From positions 1 to 64,000 of the forward strand of contig CAMAWT010000014.1 of the NCBI GenBank assembly GCA_945862065.1: a DNA stretch of 64,000 nt, read 5' to 3'. This stretch comes from Flavobacterium psychrophilum (GTDB lineage: Bacteria > Bacteroidota > Bacteroidia > Flavobacteriales > Flavobacteriaceae). Shown piece by piece: positions 1 through 8,844 of the stretch. A model generated the notes under the pieces. The model did not search any database. It was not told the DNA's origin and worked only from the letters and a program-made list of their open reading frames with translations. The position numbers and the translations under genes are program-made. Position 1 is the stretch's first letter; the number at the start of each line of letters is the position of its first letter.

Positions 1-140
1 CCGGATTGAAATGGAAAGCCTTGTGAACATAAAAGCTGTTTTTTTCTTGGCTTGCAACAGCGACCATCGGAAGCTCGTTGCAAGCCTAGAAAAAAAGCTT
101 TTATGGAGCAAGCTTGCAATGAAAAGCCGGATGGGCTTCT
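1..140 (+). repeat. Long-hairpin intergenic repeat, copy 1
   Basis: This AT-rich element lies upstream of thrS. It reads GATTGAAATGGAAAGCC, then a hairpin arm CTTG..CATAAAAGC, an inner section with a T-rich run, the complementary arm GCTTTTATG..CAAG, and then TTGCAATGAAAAGC and GCTTCT. The copy at 44083-44227 has the same order and very similar arms. The framework (GTGGAAAGCC before the hairpin, TTGCAACGGAAAGC after it) resembles the shorter hairpin repeats elsewhere in the window. The window edge may cut its first bases. It is non-coding and its function is unknown. Confidence 0.6.
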
Positions 141-166
141 GGAAAAAAATAAATACCTTATATATA

Positions 167-197
167 TTGTATGTGTTTTGTTTATCGACTATATTTG
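167..197 (+). promoter_or_regulatory. Probable thrS promoter
   Basis: TTG at 167-169, a 20-base spacer and TATATTTG at 190-197 match the Bacteroidota -33/-7 consensus (TTG, TAnnTTTG). Transcription would start near 204, giving a very short leader before the thrS ATG at 219. Confidence 0.5.
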
Positions 198-218
198 CAA
201 ACTATAAATTTTTTTGAA

Positions 219-2165
219 ATGATTAAGATTACGCTACCTGATGGTTCGGTAAAGGAGTTTGCGAAAGGAAGCACTCCGATGGATGTTGCGAAAAGTATTA
301 GTGAAGGATTGGCTCGAAATGTTATTTCGGCGTCTTTTGATGGTGTGACTGTTGAGACATCGACGGCTTTGGACACTGATGGTGGCTTGGTTTTGTTTAC
401 TTGGAATGACAAAGAGGGTAAAAAAGCTTTTTGGCACTCGACTTCGCATGTTATGGCTCAAGTTTTGGAGGAAATGTACCCTGGGTTGAAATTAACATTA
501 GGGCCTGCTATTGAGAATGGTTTTTATTATGATGTTGATTTTGGTGCGTCAAAAATTTCGGAAACTGATTTCAAAAAGATTGAAGACAGAATGTTGGAAA
601 TTTCTAGAGAGAAGCATGAATTTAAATTGCGAGCTGTAACCAAAGCAGAGGCATTGGCATTATATAAAGGTAATGAATATAAAACAGAATTGATTGAAAA
701 TCTGGAAGATGGTACGATTACATTTTGTGATCATGCCACATTTACGGATTTGTGTAGAGGTGGTCATATACCGAACACGGGAATAATCAAGGCTGTAAAA
801 ATAATGAGTGTTGCTGGTGCTTACTGGCGTGGAGATGAGAAAAATAAGCAGTTGACGAGAGTTTATGGAACATCGTTTCCGAAACAGAAAGATTTGACTG
901 ATTATTTGGAATTACTAGAAGAAGCGAAAAGAAGAGATCATAGAAAGCTTGGTAAAGAGTTGGAATTGTTTGCTTTTTCTCAAAAGGTTGGACAAGGTTT
1001 ACCTTTGTGGTTGCCAAAGGGTGCTGCATTGAGAGACAGATTGGAGCAATTTTTGAAAAAAGCTCAGAAAAAGGCAGGTTATGAGCAAGTTGTAACGCCA
1101 CATATTGGTCAGAAAGAGTTGTATGTAACCTCTGGACATTATGCTAAATATGGCGCTGACAGTTTTCAGCCGATAAATACACCCGCTGAAGGGGAAGAGT
1201 TTTTGTTGAAACCGATGAATTGTCCGCATCACTGTGAGATTTATAATGTTCGTCAGTGGTCTTACAAAGATTTACCGAAGCGTTATGCAGAATTTGGAAC
1301 AGTATATAGATATGAGCAAAGTGGTGAATTACATGGTTTGACCCGTGTGAGAGGATTTACTCAAGATGATGCGCATATTTTTTGTACACCAGAACAGTTA
1401 GACGAAGAGTTTAAAAAAGTGATTGATTTGGTATTGTATGTTTTTGGATCGTTAGGGTTTGAAAATTTTACAGCTCAAATTTCGTTGAGAGATAAAGAAA
1501 ATAGAGAGAAATATATTGGTACTGATGAAAATTGGGAAAAAGCAGAAAATGCTATTATCAATGCGGCAAGAGATAAAGAATTGAATACTGTTATTGAATA
1601 TGGAGAGGCCGCATTTTATGGTCCGAAATTGGATTTTATGGTAAAAGATGCTTTAGGAAGAAGTTGGCAGCTTGGAACCATACAAGTGGATTATAATTTA
1701 CCAGAACGATTTGATCTTACATACAAAGGTGCAGACGATAAACAACACAGACCAGTAATGATTCACAGAGCGCCATTTGGATCGATGGAACGTTTTATTG
1801 CGATTTTATTGGAACATACGGCTGGAAATTTCCCGATTTGGTTGATGCCAGAACAAGCAATTATTTTATCATTAAGTGAAAAATATGAAAAATATGCAAA
1901 AAAAGTTTTAAATCTGCTAGAAAATCACGAAATTCGCGCCCTAATTGACAACCGCAACGAAACTATCGGTAAGAAAATTAGAGATGCCGAAGTTCAAAAA
2001 ATGCCGTTTATGTTGATTGTAGGCGAGGAAGAAGAGCGAAATGGAACGATTTCTGTTCGACGTCATGGTCAAGAAGGAAAAGGCAATATTTCTGTAACCA
2101 TTGAAGAATTTGCTTCAATAATACAAGATGAAATAAGCAAAACATTAAAAACATTTGAAGTTTAA
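219..2165 (+). CDS. thrS: Threonine--tRNA ligase
   Basis: Charges tRNA-Thr with threonine in the cytoplasm. The 648-residue protein has the usual order: N-terminal TGS domain (about 1-60), the second additional/editing domain with HSTSH (H73, H77) and a later CRGGH motif, the class II catalytic core with MNCPHH, and a C-terminal anticodon-binding domain. An upstream in-frame ATG at 171 exists, but its extra residues are unlike the family. The ATG at 219 starts directly with the conserved [10 protein letters not shown] and lies just after a good promoter, so it is preferred. It is followed closely by infC, rpmI and rplT, a common bacterial translation cluster. Full length. Confidence 0.97.
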   Translation: MIKITLPDGSVKEFAKGSTPMDVAKSISEGLARNVISASFDGVTVETSTALDTDGGLVLFTWNDKEGKKAFWHSTSHVMAQVLEEMYPGLKLTLGPAIENGFYYDVDFGASKISETDFKKIEDRMLEISREKHEFKLRAVTKAEALALYKGNEYKTELIENLEDGTITFCDHATFTDLCRGGHIPNTGIIKAVKIMSVAGAYWRGDEKNKQLTRVYGTSFPKQKDLTDYLELLEEAKRRDHRKLGKELELFAFSQKVGQGLPLWLPKGAALRDRLEQFLKKAQKKAGYEQVVTPHIGQKELYVTSGHYAKYGADSFQPINTPAEGEEFLLKPMNCPHHCEIYNVRQWSYKDLPKRYAEFGTVYRYEQSGELHGLTRVRGFTQDDAHIFCTPEQLDEEFKKVIDLVLYVFGSLGFENFTAQISLRDKENREKYIGTDENWEKAENAIINAARDKELNTVIEYGEAAFYGPKLDFMVKDALGRSWQLGTIQVDYNLPERFDLTYKGADDKQHRPVMIHRAPFGSMERFIAILLEHTAGNFPIWLMPEQAIILSLSEKYEKYAKKVLNLLENHEIRALIDNRNETIGKKIRDAEVQKMPFMLIVGEEEERNGTISVRRHGQEGKGNISVTIEEFASIIQDEISKTLKTFEV

Positions 2166-2181
2166 CTAAAATAATAAAGCC

Positions 2182-2736
2182 ATAGCAATTAGAAACAACA
2201 GAGGTTACCAGCCTCGAGTAGAAAAAAAAGATGAACATAGAATAAATAATTTTATTCGTGTCCCTGAAGTGCGACTTGTTGGAGACAACATAGAACCAGG
2301 TATTTTCAAAACTGCAGATGCGATGCGTCTTGCGGATCAGTTAGAATTGGATTTAGTAGAAATTTCTCCCAATGCAGCGCCACCAGTATGTAAAATAATG
2401 GACTATAAAAAGTTTGTTTACATGCAGAAAAAAAGAGAAAAAGAGCTAAAAGCAAAATCTACTCAAATTGTTGTGAAAGAGATTCGTTTTGGACCTCAAA
2501 CGGATGAGCATGATTATGATTTTAAGAGAAAAAATGCTGAAAAATTCCTAAAGGATGGTGCAAAACTTAAAGCGTTTGTATTTTTTAAAGGTAGATCTAT
2601 CATTTATAAAGAGCAAGGACAAATATTGTTGTTGCGATTAGCGCAAGATCTTGAAGACTTTGGTAAAGTAGAAGCTTTACCAGTTTTGGAGGGCAAGCGT
2701 ATGATTATGTACATTGCTCCGAAGAAGAAAAAATAA
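2182..2736 (+). CDS. infC: Translation initiation factor IF-3 (non-canonical start)
   Basis: IF-3 binds the 30S subunit and proofreads the initiator tRNA/start codon. Conserved IF-3 N-terminal sequence ([19 protein letters not shown]) is encoded upstream of the first conventional start, a GTG at 2269. An in-frame stop at 2167-2169 bounds the frame. The only starts that keep this domain are ATA at 2182 or ATT at 2188, giving 184 or 182 residues. Rare start codons are well known for infC (AUU in Escherichia coli), where they let IF-3 repress its own translation. The rest of the protein ([18 protein letters not shown], then [10 protein letters not shown]) is typical. It lies 16 bases after thrS and upstream of rpmI-rplT. 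ATA versus ATT is unresolved. Confidence 0.9.
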   Translation: MAIRNNRGYQPRVEKKDEHRINNFIRVPEVRLVGDNIEPGIFKTADAMRLADQLELDLVEISPNAAPPVCKIMDYKKFVYMQKKREKELKAKSTQIVVKEIRFGPQTDEHDYDFKRKNAEKFLKDGAKLKAFVFFKGRSIIYKEQGQILLLRLAQDLEDFGKVEALPVLEGKRMIMYIAPKKKK

Positions 2737-2844
2737 TTTTGAAATATGCATTATGCTATAAGCATTAATCATAGCATAAGGCCTACAGCCTAAAGCAATA
2801 AAAAAGAAAGTAAGTAAGTTAAATTTAAATAAATTAGGGAAATT

Positions 2845-3042
2845 ATGCCTAAAATGAAAACCAAATCTAGTGCCAAAAAACGATTCAAAGTTACAGGTTC
2901 TGGAAAAATTAAGAGAAAACACGCTTTTAAAAGTCATATTTTGACTAAAAAATCTAAAAAGCGTAAATTAGCTTTAACACACTCTGCATTGGTTCACCCA
3001 ACAGATGAAAGAAGCATTAAACAACAATTAAGAATTATATAA
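2845..3042 (+). CDS. rpmI: 50S ribosomal protein L35
   Basis: This small basic protein of the large ribosomal subunit has 65 residues, the usual length. It starts [20 protein letters not shown], the conserved L35 N-terminus, and ends with a short basic tail. It lies between infC and rplT, the standard order. The 108 bases before it contain an imperfect inverted sequence (GCATTATGCTA ... TAGCATAAGGC, about 2747-2782). This may be a leader structure, but I cannot show a regulatory role. Confidence 0.97.
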   Translation: MPKMKTKSSAKKRFKVTGSGKIKRKHAFKSHILTKKSKKRKLALTHSALVHPTDERSIKQQLRII

Positions 3043-3118
3043 TTAGTAATTTGTAATTAGTTCTTAGTAATTAGCTTTTATGCTATTCACTAATCACTAT
3101 TTACTAATAACTAGAAAA
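3041..3118. repeat. Low-complexity TTAGTAATTAG-type repeat
   Basis: Degenerate tandem units built on TAGTAATT and CACTAATCACTA lie between rpmI and rplT. Related sequence occurs at about 27724-27766. These are AT-rich dispersed repeats with no coding potential. The remaining bases up to rplT show no clear signal other than possible leader sequence for L20. Confidence 0.4.
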
Positions 3119-3215
3119 TTCTTTAGGTTAAAACAATTTTAATAACCTTGATGTATGGCTTGTAAGTTCTCTAGATTAAATTCGGGACGCCTACCTCAAA
3201 AAAAACAAGAAAATT

Positions 3216-3560
3216 ATGCCAAGATCAGTAAATTCAGTTGCTAAAAGAGCAAGAAGAAAAAAGATAATGAAGCAAGCCAAAGGTTTCTTTGGTCGTCGTA
3301 AAAACGTTTGGACTGTAGCTAAAAACGCAGTTGAAAAAGCGATGGTGTATGCTTATCGCGATAGAAAACAAAACAAGAGAAACTTCCGTGCATTATGGAT
3401 TCAACGTATTAACGCTGGAGCTAGAATGGAAGGAATGAGTTACTCTCAATTCATGGGATTAGTTAAGAAAAACGGAATCGAATTGAACCGTAAAGTATTA
3501 GCAGATTTAGCGATGAATCACCCAGATGCTTTCAAAGCTGTTGTGAATAAAGTGAAATAA
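3216..3560 (+). CDS. rplT: 50S ribosomal protein L20
   Basis: L20 binds 23S rRNA early in large-subunit assembly. The 114-residue protein has the conserved N-terminus ([20 protein letters not shown]), the segment [17 protein letters not shown] and a C-terminal helical domain. It is the last gene of the thrS-infC-rpmI-rplT cluster and is followed by a strong intrinsic terminator. In other bacteria L20 represses this operon by binding its mRNA. That mode of control is not demonstrated here. Confidence 0.97.
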   Translation: MPRSVNSVAKRARRKKIMKQAKGFFGRRKNVWTVAKNAVEKAMVYAYRDRKQNKRNFRALWIQRINAGARMEGMSYSQFMGLVKKNGIELNRKVLADLAMNHPDAFKAVVNKVK

Positions 3561-3597
3561 AAACGTTTGTACAACCTGTTTAACTTACTTATAAATT

Positions 3598-3629
3598 AAA
3601 TCCCAATTGAAAAATTGGGATTTTTTTTG
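3598..3629 (+). terminator. Intrinsic terminator after rplT
   Basis: An 11-bp perfect stem (AAATCCCAATT / AATTGGGATTT) with a GAAA loop is followed by a run of T residues. It ends the thrS-rplT transcript. Confidence 0.85.
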
Positions 3630-3677
3630 TTTTAAAATTTCTTTTAAATATTCAAGATTCATAATTCAAAACACAAT

Positions 3678-3749
3678 CGACTTTATAACTTTAGCCTTTA
3701 TGACTTTTGACTTTAAGACTTTAAGACTTTATGACTTTCGACTTTAACT
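3678..3749. repeat. GACTTTAA tandem repeat
   Basis: Short irregular tandem units of the form GACTTTAA / GACTTTATGACTTT fill the DNA up to the 3' end of the minus-strand gene that ends at 3748. The sequence is non-coding and of no known function. Confidence 0.5.
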
Positions 3750-5010
3750 AAGTCTTTTGCTTTTTCTTTTTAGCAGCGGGAAACAGTACATTATTCAAAA
3801 TCAATCTAAAACCTGGTGAATTTGGGTGTAAATCTAATAATGTAGGCTCATCTCCTACTCTATGTTGAAAATCTTCGGGGTCGTGACCACCATAAAAGGT
3901 AAAAAAACCTTTTCCTTTTTGTCCGTGAATATAACGAGCTTCTTCATTTATTTGATTTTCGCCAAGGACTAAAACGTTGGATTTTATTAAATCTCTTTGA
4001 TACGAAGTTGTTTGTCCCATGAACCCTTTTACCAATTGTGTATGGTTTTGACAAAGCATACTGGGTATTACATCCCACTTTGCAGAAAACTCCATCAAAG
4101 TAAAATAATCTTTTTCCATGGGAATTTTTCGTTTTTCTGTCATGTCTATATCTGAAAATTCATAGTGATCAGGATTTCTGTCAAGAATAAAATTTTTGAA
4201 TGCGAAAGATTTATTATAATCCATTTTTGTTTGATAGTTTGCCTCGCTCCCATCTCCATCAAACATTGGTTCGCAAATATCGACACCTTCTGCTGCAAGC
4301 GAAATATCAAAACTGTCGGTTGCTGAACACATGGCAAACATAAATCCGCCTCCAATAACAAAATCTCGGATTTTTTTGGAAACCGCCAATTTTTCTTCTG
4401 AAACTTTATTAAAGCCAAGTGATATTGCCAATTTTTCAGCTTCTCTTTTTTGATCGATATACCAAGGAGCATTTCGATAAGCTCCATAAAATTTACCATA
4501 TTGCCCTGTAAAATCTTCGTGATGCAAGTGTAACCAATCATATAATATCAACTGATCTGATAGCACTTCTTCATCATAAATAGGTGTAAACGGAATTTCA
4601 GCATAAGTCAAAACCATTGTAACAGCGTCGTCCCAAGGTTGTTTTCCTTTTGGGGAATAAACAGCAATTTTGGGTGCTTTTTCTAAAACAACCGTTTCCA
4701 TATTTTGAGATGGACTGGCAATTTCGTTAAAGATTTGATTGGCATCATTATCAGAAAGTACCTCAAAACTAACGCCTCTAATTTGACATTCTTTTTGAAT
4801 TTCTGGTGCATCAGGTAGTAAAAAAGAACCTCCACGATAATTTAACAGCCAACTTGCTTTGTAGTTTTTATCCAAACACCAATAGGTAATTCCGTATGCT
4901 TTTAAATGATTTTTTTGAGAAACATCATCCATTGGAAGCAATATAAAATTTGCTTTTGCAACCAAAAACATCAGAAAAAATAGAATCGTAAGGTATTTTT
5001 TAAATGTCAT
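3748..5010 (-). CDS. Exported protein of unknown role (often labelled asparagine synthetase B)
   Basis: A 420-residue protein with an N-terminal signal peptide (hydrophobic residues about 5-20 ending near AKANF), so it is probably periplasmic or surface-exposed. From memory, close flavobacterial homologues are often called asparagine synthetase B. I see neither the N-terminal-nucleophile glutaminase start (Met-Cys) nor a PP-loop synthetase motif. The middle part (IAVYSPKGKQPWDDAVTMVL, then VIGGGFMFAMCSATDS) resembles class I glutamine amidotransferase or ThuA-like folds. That is a weak resemblance. The basic tail AAKKKKQKT is lysine-rich. It lies 45 bases downstream of dnaB on the same strand and may be co-transcribed with it. 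Confidence 0.85.
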   Translation of the reverse strand: MTFKKYLTILFFLMFLVAKANFILLPMDDVSQKNHLKAYGITYWCLDKNYKASWLLNYRGGSFLLPDAPEIQKECQIRGVSFEVLSDNDANQIFNEIASPSQNMETVVLEKAPKIAVYSPKGKQPWDDAVTMVLTYAEIPFTPIYDEEVLSDQLILYDWLHLHHEDFTGQYGKFYGAYRNAPWYIDQKREAEKLAISLGFNKVSEEKLAVSKKIRDFVIGGGFMFAMCSATDSFDISLAAEGVDICEPMFDGDGSEANYQTKMDYNKSFAFKNFILDRNPDHYEFSDIDMTEKRKIPMEKDYFTLMEFSAKWDVIPSMLCQNHTQLVKGFMGQTTSYQRDLIKSNVLVLGENQINEEARYIHGQKGKGFFTFYGGHDPEDFQHRVGDEPTLLDLHPNSPGFRLILNNVLFPAAKKKKQKT

Positions 5011-5055
5011 TGTGTCTATTTATTATAAAAGATGGTTACCTGTTTTCTAAAAATA

Positions 5056-6600
5056 CTAGTATGGAACATCACTATCGTCTGAATTTGAATTAAAATTACT
5101 TCCAAAAGCGTCATTGGCTGATGGCAAATTTTTAGTAAGAAACGCTGCTTCGTCGGAGTTCATTTTAGAAGGTAAATCGCCGTATCCGCTTGCGTAGTCC
5201 TCTAGATTATCAAATTTTCCTAAGTTTCCTATAAATTTTAATCGCACACTTTCTAGACTTCCGTTTCGGTGTTTAGCAATAATAAATTCACCTTGGTCTT
5301 TAGTTGGTCCTTGTTCATCATCATCCCACTCGTCAATTTTATAATATTCTGGACGGTAAATGAATGAAACAATATCAGCATCTTGCTCAATAGCTCCAGA
5401 TTCACGAAGATCTGAAAGCAAAGGTCTTTTGCTAGAACCACGTGTTTCTACTGCACGAGAAAGCTGTGAAAGTGCAATAACTGGCACTTCTAGTTCTTTG
5501 GCAAGTGCCTTTAGATTTCTAGAAATTGTTGAGATTTCTTGTTCACGATTTCCGCCACCTTTCCCATTTCCACCAGCCGTCATCAACTGAAGGTAATCGA
5601 CAATAATTAATTTTATACCGTGTTGAGAGGCCAGACGTCTTGCTTTGGCACGAAGGTCAAAAATAGATAATGAAGGCGAATCATCTATAAAAAGAGGCGC
5701 TTTTTCAAGATCTTTCACCTTAACACTCAATTGTTCCCACTCATGTTTTTCTAGTTTTCCTGTTCTTAATTTTTCTGATGAAAGACCTGTTTCTGATGAA
5801 ATGAGTCGGGTAATCAATTGAACAGACGACATTTCGAGCGAAAATAGCGCAACAGGATGTCCAAAATCAATGGCAACATTTCGAGCCATCGATAAAACGA
5901 AAGCCGTTTTACCCATACCAGGTCGAGCTGCAATGATAATTAAATCGGAGGGTTGCCATCCAGAAGTAACCTTGTCGAGTTTATCAAAACCCGTTGCAAT
6001 TCCGCTCAAACCTTCTTTATTTGCAATTTCTTCAATACGCTTTTTAGCTTGATTAACAAGGCTTTGCGCTGTTTCTGAGCTTCTTTTTATATTTCCTTGT
6101 GTAACTTCATATAGTTTTGATTCGGCTTTGTCAAGCAAATCAAAAACATCTGTTGTTTCGTCGTAAGAATCTTCAATAATTTCAGATGAAATACGAATTA
6201 AACTTCGTTGGATATATTTTTGAAGGATGATTCTTGAGTGAAACTCGATGTGAGCTGATGAAGAAATATTTTGTGTTAGTTGTATTAAATAGTAATCGCC
6301 ACCTGCTAAATCGAGTTTTGCATTTTTCTTTAATTGAGCTGAAACTGTTAACAAATCAACAGGTTGCGAATCTGTGAATAACTGAAAAATAGCTTCAAAA
6401 ATATGTTTGTGTGCATCTTTATAAAACGCATCCGATTGCAGAATATCTATGACCTCATCTACTCCCTTTTTATCAATCATCATTGCGCCAAGCACTGCCT
6501 CCTCAAGCTCTAAAGCTTGTGGGGGAAGCTTCCCTTTTTCTAAATTAATAATGGTAGCTTTTTGTGTAAATGTTGGTCTTGTACTGAGTTGATTTTCCAT
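5056..6600 (-). CDS. dnaB: Replicative DNA helicase
   Basis: Hexameric helicase that unwinds DNA ahead of the replication fork. The 514-residue protein has the DnaB N-terminal helical domain (about 25-130) and a RecA-like C-terminal domain with Walker A ARPGMGKT (225-232), the segment LIIVDYLQLM (Walker B) and the C-terminal RESGAIEQDADIV/YRPEYY region. The acidic, serine-rich tail is typical of Bacteroidota homologues. The start MENQLSTRP is the first ATG of the frame. No intein is present. Confidence 0.97.
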   Translation of the reverse strand: MENQLSTRPTFTQKATIINLEKGKLPPQALELEEAVLGAMMIDKKGVDEVIDILQSDAFYKDAHKHIFEAIFQLFTDSQPVDLLTVSAQLKKNAKLDLAGGDYYLIQLTQNISSSAHIEFHSRIILQKYIQRSLIRISSEIIEDSYDETTDVFDLLDKAESKLYEVTQGNIKRSSETAQSLVNQAKKRIEEIANKEGLSGIATGFDKLDKVTSGWQPSDLIIIAARPGMGKTAFVLSMARNVAIDFGHPVALFSLEMSSVQLITRLISSETGLSSEKLRTGKLEKHEWEQLSVKVKDLEKAPLFIDDSPSLSIFDLRAKARRLASQHGIKLIIVDYLQLMTAGGNGKGGGNREQEISTISRNLKALAKELEVPVIALSQLSRAVETRGSSKRPLLSDLRESGAIEQDADIVSFIYRPEYYKIDEWDDDEQGPTKDQGEFIIAKHRNGSLESVRLKFIGNLGKFDNLEDYASGYGDLPSKMNSDEAAFLTKNLPSANDAFGSNFNSNSDDSDVPY

Positions 6601-6689
6601 GTAAGCGAAAGTAGTTTTTTTTATTGTTTGTAGAAAGTTAAGTTATTATGCAGACATGTTAATAAGCGTATGTATTTTGTTAATAACAC

Positions 6690-6724
6690 AAAAAAAATCC
6701 GTCTTAAAAAAATTCAAGACGGAT
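6690..6724 (-). terminator. Intrinsic terminator after accA
   Basis: An inverted repeat (ATCCGTCTT ... AAGACGGAT) is followed on the minus strand by a run of T residues. It is correctly placed 20-odd bases after the accA stop. Confidence 0.8.
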
Positions 6725-6746
6725 GATTTTATAAGATAGTGTAGGA

Positions 6747-7700
6747 TTATTCTTTAAACTCACCCATTTTACTGTATTTATCCATTCTTTGTTTTATCAA
6801 TTCGGTTGTTGATAAATCTTTTAACTCATTATACGCTTTTGTAATGTATTGTTCAACCGTTTTAAAAGTAGTTGGACGATCATAATGAGCTCCGCCAAGT
6901 GGTTCAGGAATGATATCATCAACTAATTTTTGTTTTTTCATATCAGATGAAGTCAATTTCAAAGCTTCTGCTGCTTGTTCTTTATATTCCCAGCTTTTCC
7001 ATAAAATGGAAGAACAAGATTCTGGTGAAATTACCGAGTACCAAGTATTTTCCATCATTAAAACGCGGTCTCCAACGCCTATTCCTAATGCGCCACCTGA
7101 AGCACCTTCGCCTATAATAACGCAGATGACTGGGACTTTTAAACGAATCATTTCAAATATATTTCGAGCGATTGCTTCTCCTTGTCCGCGTTCTTCGGCT
7201 TCTAAACCTGGATAGGCTCCAGGAGTATCAATAAAAGTAACAACAGGAATATTGAATTTTTCGGCCATTTTCATCAGTCGGAGTGCTTTTCTGTATCCTT
7301 CTGGGTTTGCCATTCCGAAATTTCTATACTGACGCGTTTTTGTGTTGTATCCTTTTTGTTGGCCTACAATCATAAAAGACTGTCCGCCAATTTTTCCTAA
7401 ACCGCCAATCATGGCTTTGTCGTCTTTGAAATTTCTATCTCCAAAAAGTTCCAACCAAGAATCGCCGCAAAGTGCATTCACGTGATCCATTGTATATGGT
7501 CGATTGGGATGACGAGAAAGTTGAACTCGTTGCCAAGCGGTAAGGTTTTTATAGATTTTACGCTTGGTTTCGTCTAGTTTTTTTTCTATTTGCTTGCAAG
7601 TGTTGGTAACATCTACTTCTGATTCTAAACCAATTATTTCACATTTGTCTAATTGGTCTTCTAATTCTTTGATGGGAAGCTCAAAATCTAAATATTCCAT
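6747..7700 (-). CDS. accA: Acetyl-CoA carboxylase carboxyltransferase subunit alpha
   Basis: With AccD it transfers the carboxyl group from biotin to acetyl-CoA to make malonyl-CoA, the committed step of fatty acid synthesis. The 317-residue protein has the normal length. It carries [16 protein letters not shown] near residue 60, the crotonase-fold core [20 protein letters not shown] and the glycine-rich segment [20 protein letters not shown]. It is transcribed alone, with its own terminator downstream and a -7-like element upstream. Confidence 0.97.
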   Translation of the reverse strand: MEYLDFELPIKELEDQLDKCEIIGLESEVDVTNTCKQIEKKLDETKRKIYKNLTAWQRVQLSRHPNRPYTMDHVNALCGDSWLELFGDRNFKDDKAMIGGLGKIGGQSFMIVGQQKGYNTKTRQYRNFGMANPEGYRKALRLMKMAEKFNIPVVTFIDTPGAYPGLEAEERGQGEAIARNIFEMIRLKVPVICVIIGEGASGGALGIGVGDRVLMMENTWYSVISPESCSSILWKSWEYKEQAAEALKLTSSDMKKQKLVDDIIPEPLGGAHYDRPTTFKTVEQYITKAYNELKDLSTTELIKQRMDKYSKMGEFKE

Positions 7701-7734
7701 AGGATTTGTGCGTTATTATTTAATTAATGGATTA

Positions 7735-7742
7735 CAAAGATA
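7735..7742 (-). promoter_or_regulatory. Possible accA promoter (-7 element)
   Basis: On the minus strand this reads TATCTTTG, matching TAnnTTTG, about 35 bases upstream of accA. No clear -33 TTG is seen, so the call is tentative. Confidence 0.35.
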
Positions 7743-7827
7743 AAATATTAAATCTTTTGAAAAAGTAATTTTAGTAATTCTTTTGTATTTAAAATGGATT
7801 TTTCAATGTTAAGATATTCTCGTCCGT

Positions 7828-7950
7828 GTTAGGGATGGAAGTGAAAAGCCCACAGCCACTTGAAGCGCCAGCGGAAAGTGGCGAGGACTTGTAACGGACA
7901 GCCCGACGGCAAAAGCCCTGAGCGGCATCTAGATTTGGGCTTTTGCCGGA
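7828..7950 (+). repeat. Structured intergenic repeat, divergent copy
   Basis: It contains the framework GGAAGTGAAAAGCC, then a hairpin with arms GCCACTT / AAGTGGC, then CTTGTAACGGACAGCCCGA, the same order as the copies at 44083 and 60103. It is followed by a perfect 12-bp inverted repeat (CGGCAAAAGCCC at 7907-7918 and GGGCTTTTGCCG at 7937-7948). That repeat has no T run on either side, so it is not a classical terminator. The element sits against the 3' end of the EamA gene. Confidence 0.5.
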
Positions 7951-7965
7951 ACACCCAAATTGAAA

Positions 7966-8844
7966 TTAGGCTTTATTTCGGGATTTAATAAATGCGTTGA
8001 GCAAGACGGTACTTAAAATAATGAGGGCTCCGATGTAAAATTCGAAGCTCATTTTTTCTTTATCTTCAAAGATTAAAACGGCTAGAATGATGCCGTAAAT
8101 GGGTTCGAGATTGATGGTGAGCATGACGGTGTATGGGCTCAAAAATTTCATTACAGATGTTGAAACGATGAAGGCATATGCGGTGCAAATGGAGCTTAAA
8201 ATTAATAAATAGGTGAAATCTGAAGTAGAAAGTTTGAAAAAATCTGTATTGAAACTGGATGTAAAGGCGAGCAAGATGCTAAAGAAAAGTGTGCCACCAG
8301 AAAGTTCGAAAAACGAGATGATTACGGGATCGTTTTTTTGTACAAACTTGCTATTTATTACGGCAAAAAGAGCTGAAAGAAATGCTGAGATTAGGGCTAA
8401 TGCCATTCCGTAATAGTAATTTATCTCCACATTAAAAATGATGTACAGACCTATTACAACTATTAATCCGAAGAAAACTTCGTACCAAACGATTTTTTTT
8501 CCGAAAAAGATGGGTTCGATAAGTGAGGCAAAAAAAGCGCCTGTTGAAAGGCAAGCCAAGGTTATGGAAACATTGGATTCTTTTATAGCTTTGAAAAATG
8601 TGAACCAATGAAGTGCAATAATTAATCCGGCAAATAGAAACCTGAGAATGTCTTTTTTGGAAATGTTGAGATTTATTTTTTTGAATTTGATGTATCCGAA
8701 AATAAAAATGACAGCAAACAACATTCTGAACCACACCAATGGCAATGCATCTAAAGAAATTAGGGCACCTAAAATGGCGGTGAAGCCCCAAATAAAAACT
8801 ATGAGGTGAAGATGAAGATAGCTTTTGAGGTTATCGTTTTGCAT
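7966..8844 (-). CDS. EamA/DMT family transporter
   Basis: Inner-membrane drug/metabolite-type exporter of unknown substrate. The 292-residue protein has about ten hydrophobic segments in two repeated EamA halves (about 8-140 and 150-285), with the typical HLIVFIWGFTAILGA start. It overlaps the upstream permease gene by 14 bases, so it is probably the last gene of a tgt-permease-eamA operon. The substrate cannot be predicted from sequence. Confidence 0.92.
   Translation of the reverse strand: MQNDNLKSYLHLHLIVFIWGFTAILGALISLDALPLVWFRMLFAVIFIFGYIKFKKINLNISKKDILRFLFAGLIIALHWFTFFKAIKESNVSITLACLSTGAFFASLIEPIFFGKKIVWYEVFFGLIVVIGLYIIFNVEINYYYGMALALISAFLSALFAVINSKFVQKNDPVIISFFELSGGTLFFSILLAFTSSFNTDFFKLSTSDFTYLLILSSICTAYAFIVSTSVMKFLSPYTVMLTINLEPIYGIILAVLIFEDKEKMSFEFYIGALIILSTVLLNAFIKSRNKA

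Noticed and set aside
2269..2736. Shorter infC starting at GTG 2269
   Set aside because: It would remove conserved IF-3 N-terminal sequence that is clearly encoded upstream in the same frame.
3678..3749. CRISPR-like array
   Set aside because: Units are 7-14 bases, irregular and without spacers. It is a simple tandem repeat.
7907..7948. Perfect 12-bp inverted repeat as a terminator for the EamA or accA gene
   Set aside because: Neither side is followed by a T run, and it is joined to a structured repeat, so it is treated as part of that repeat.
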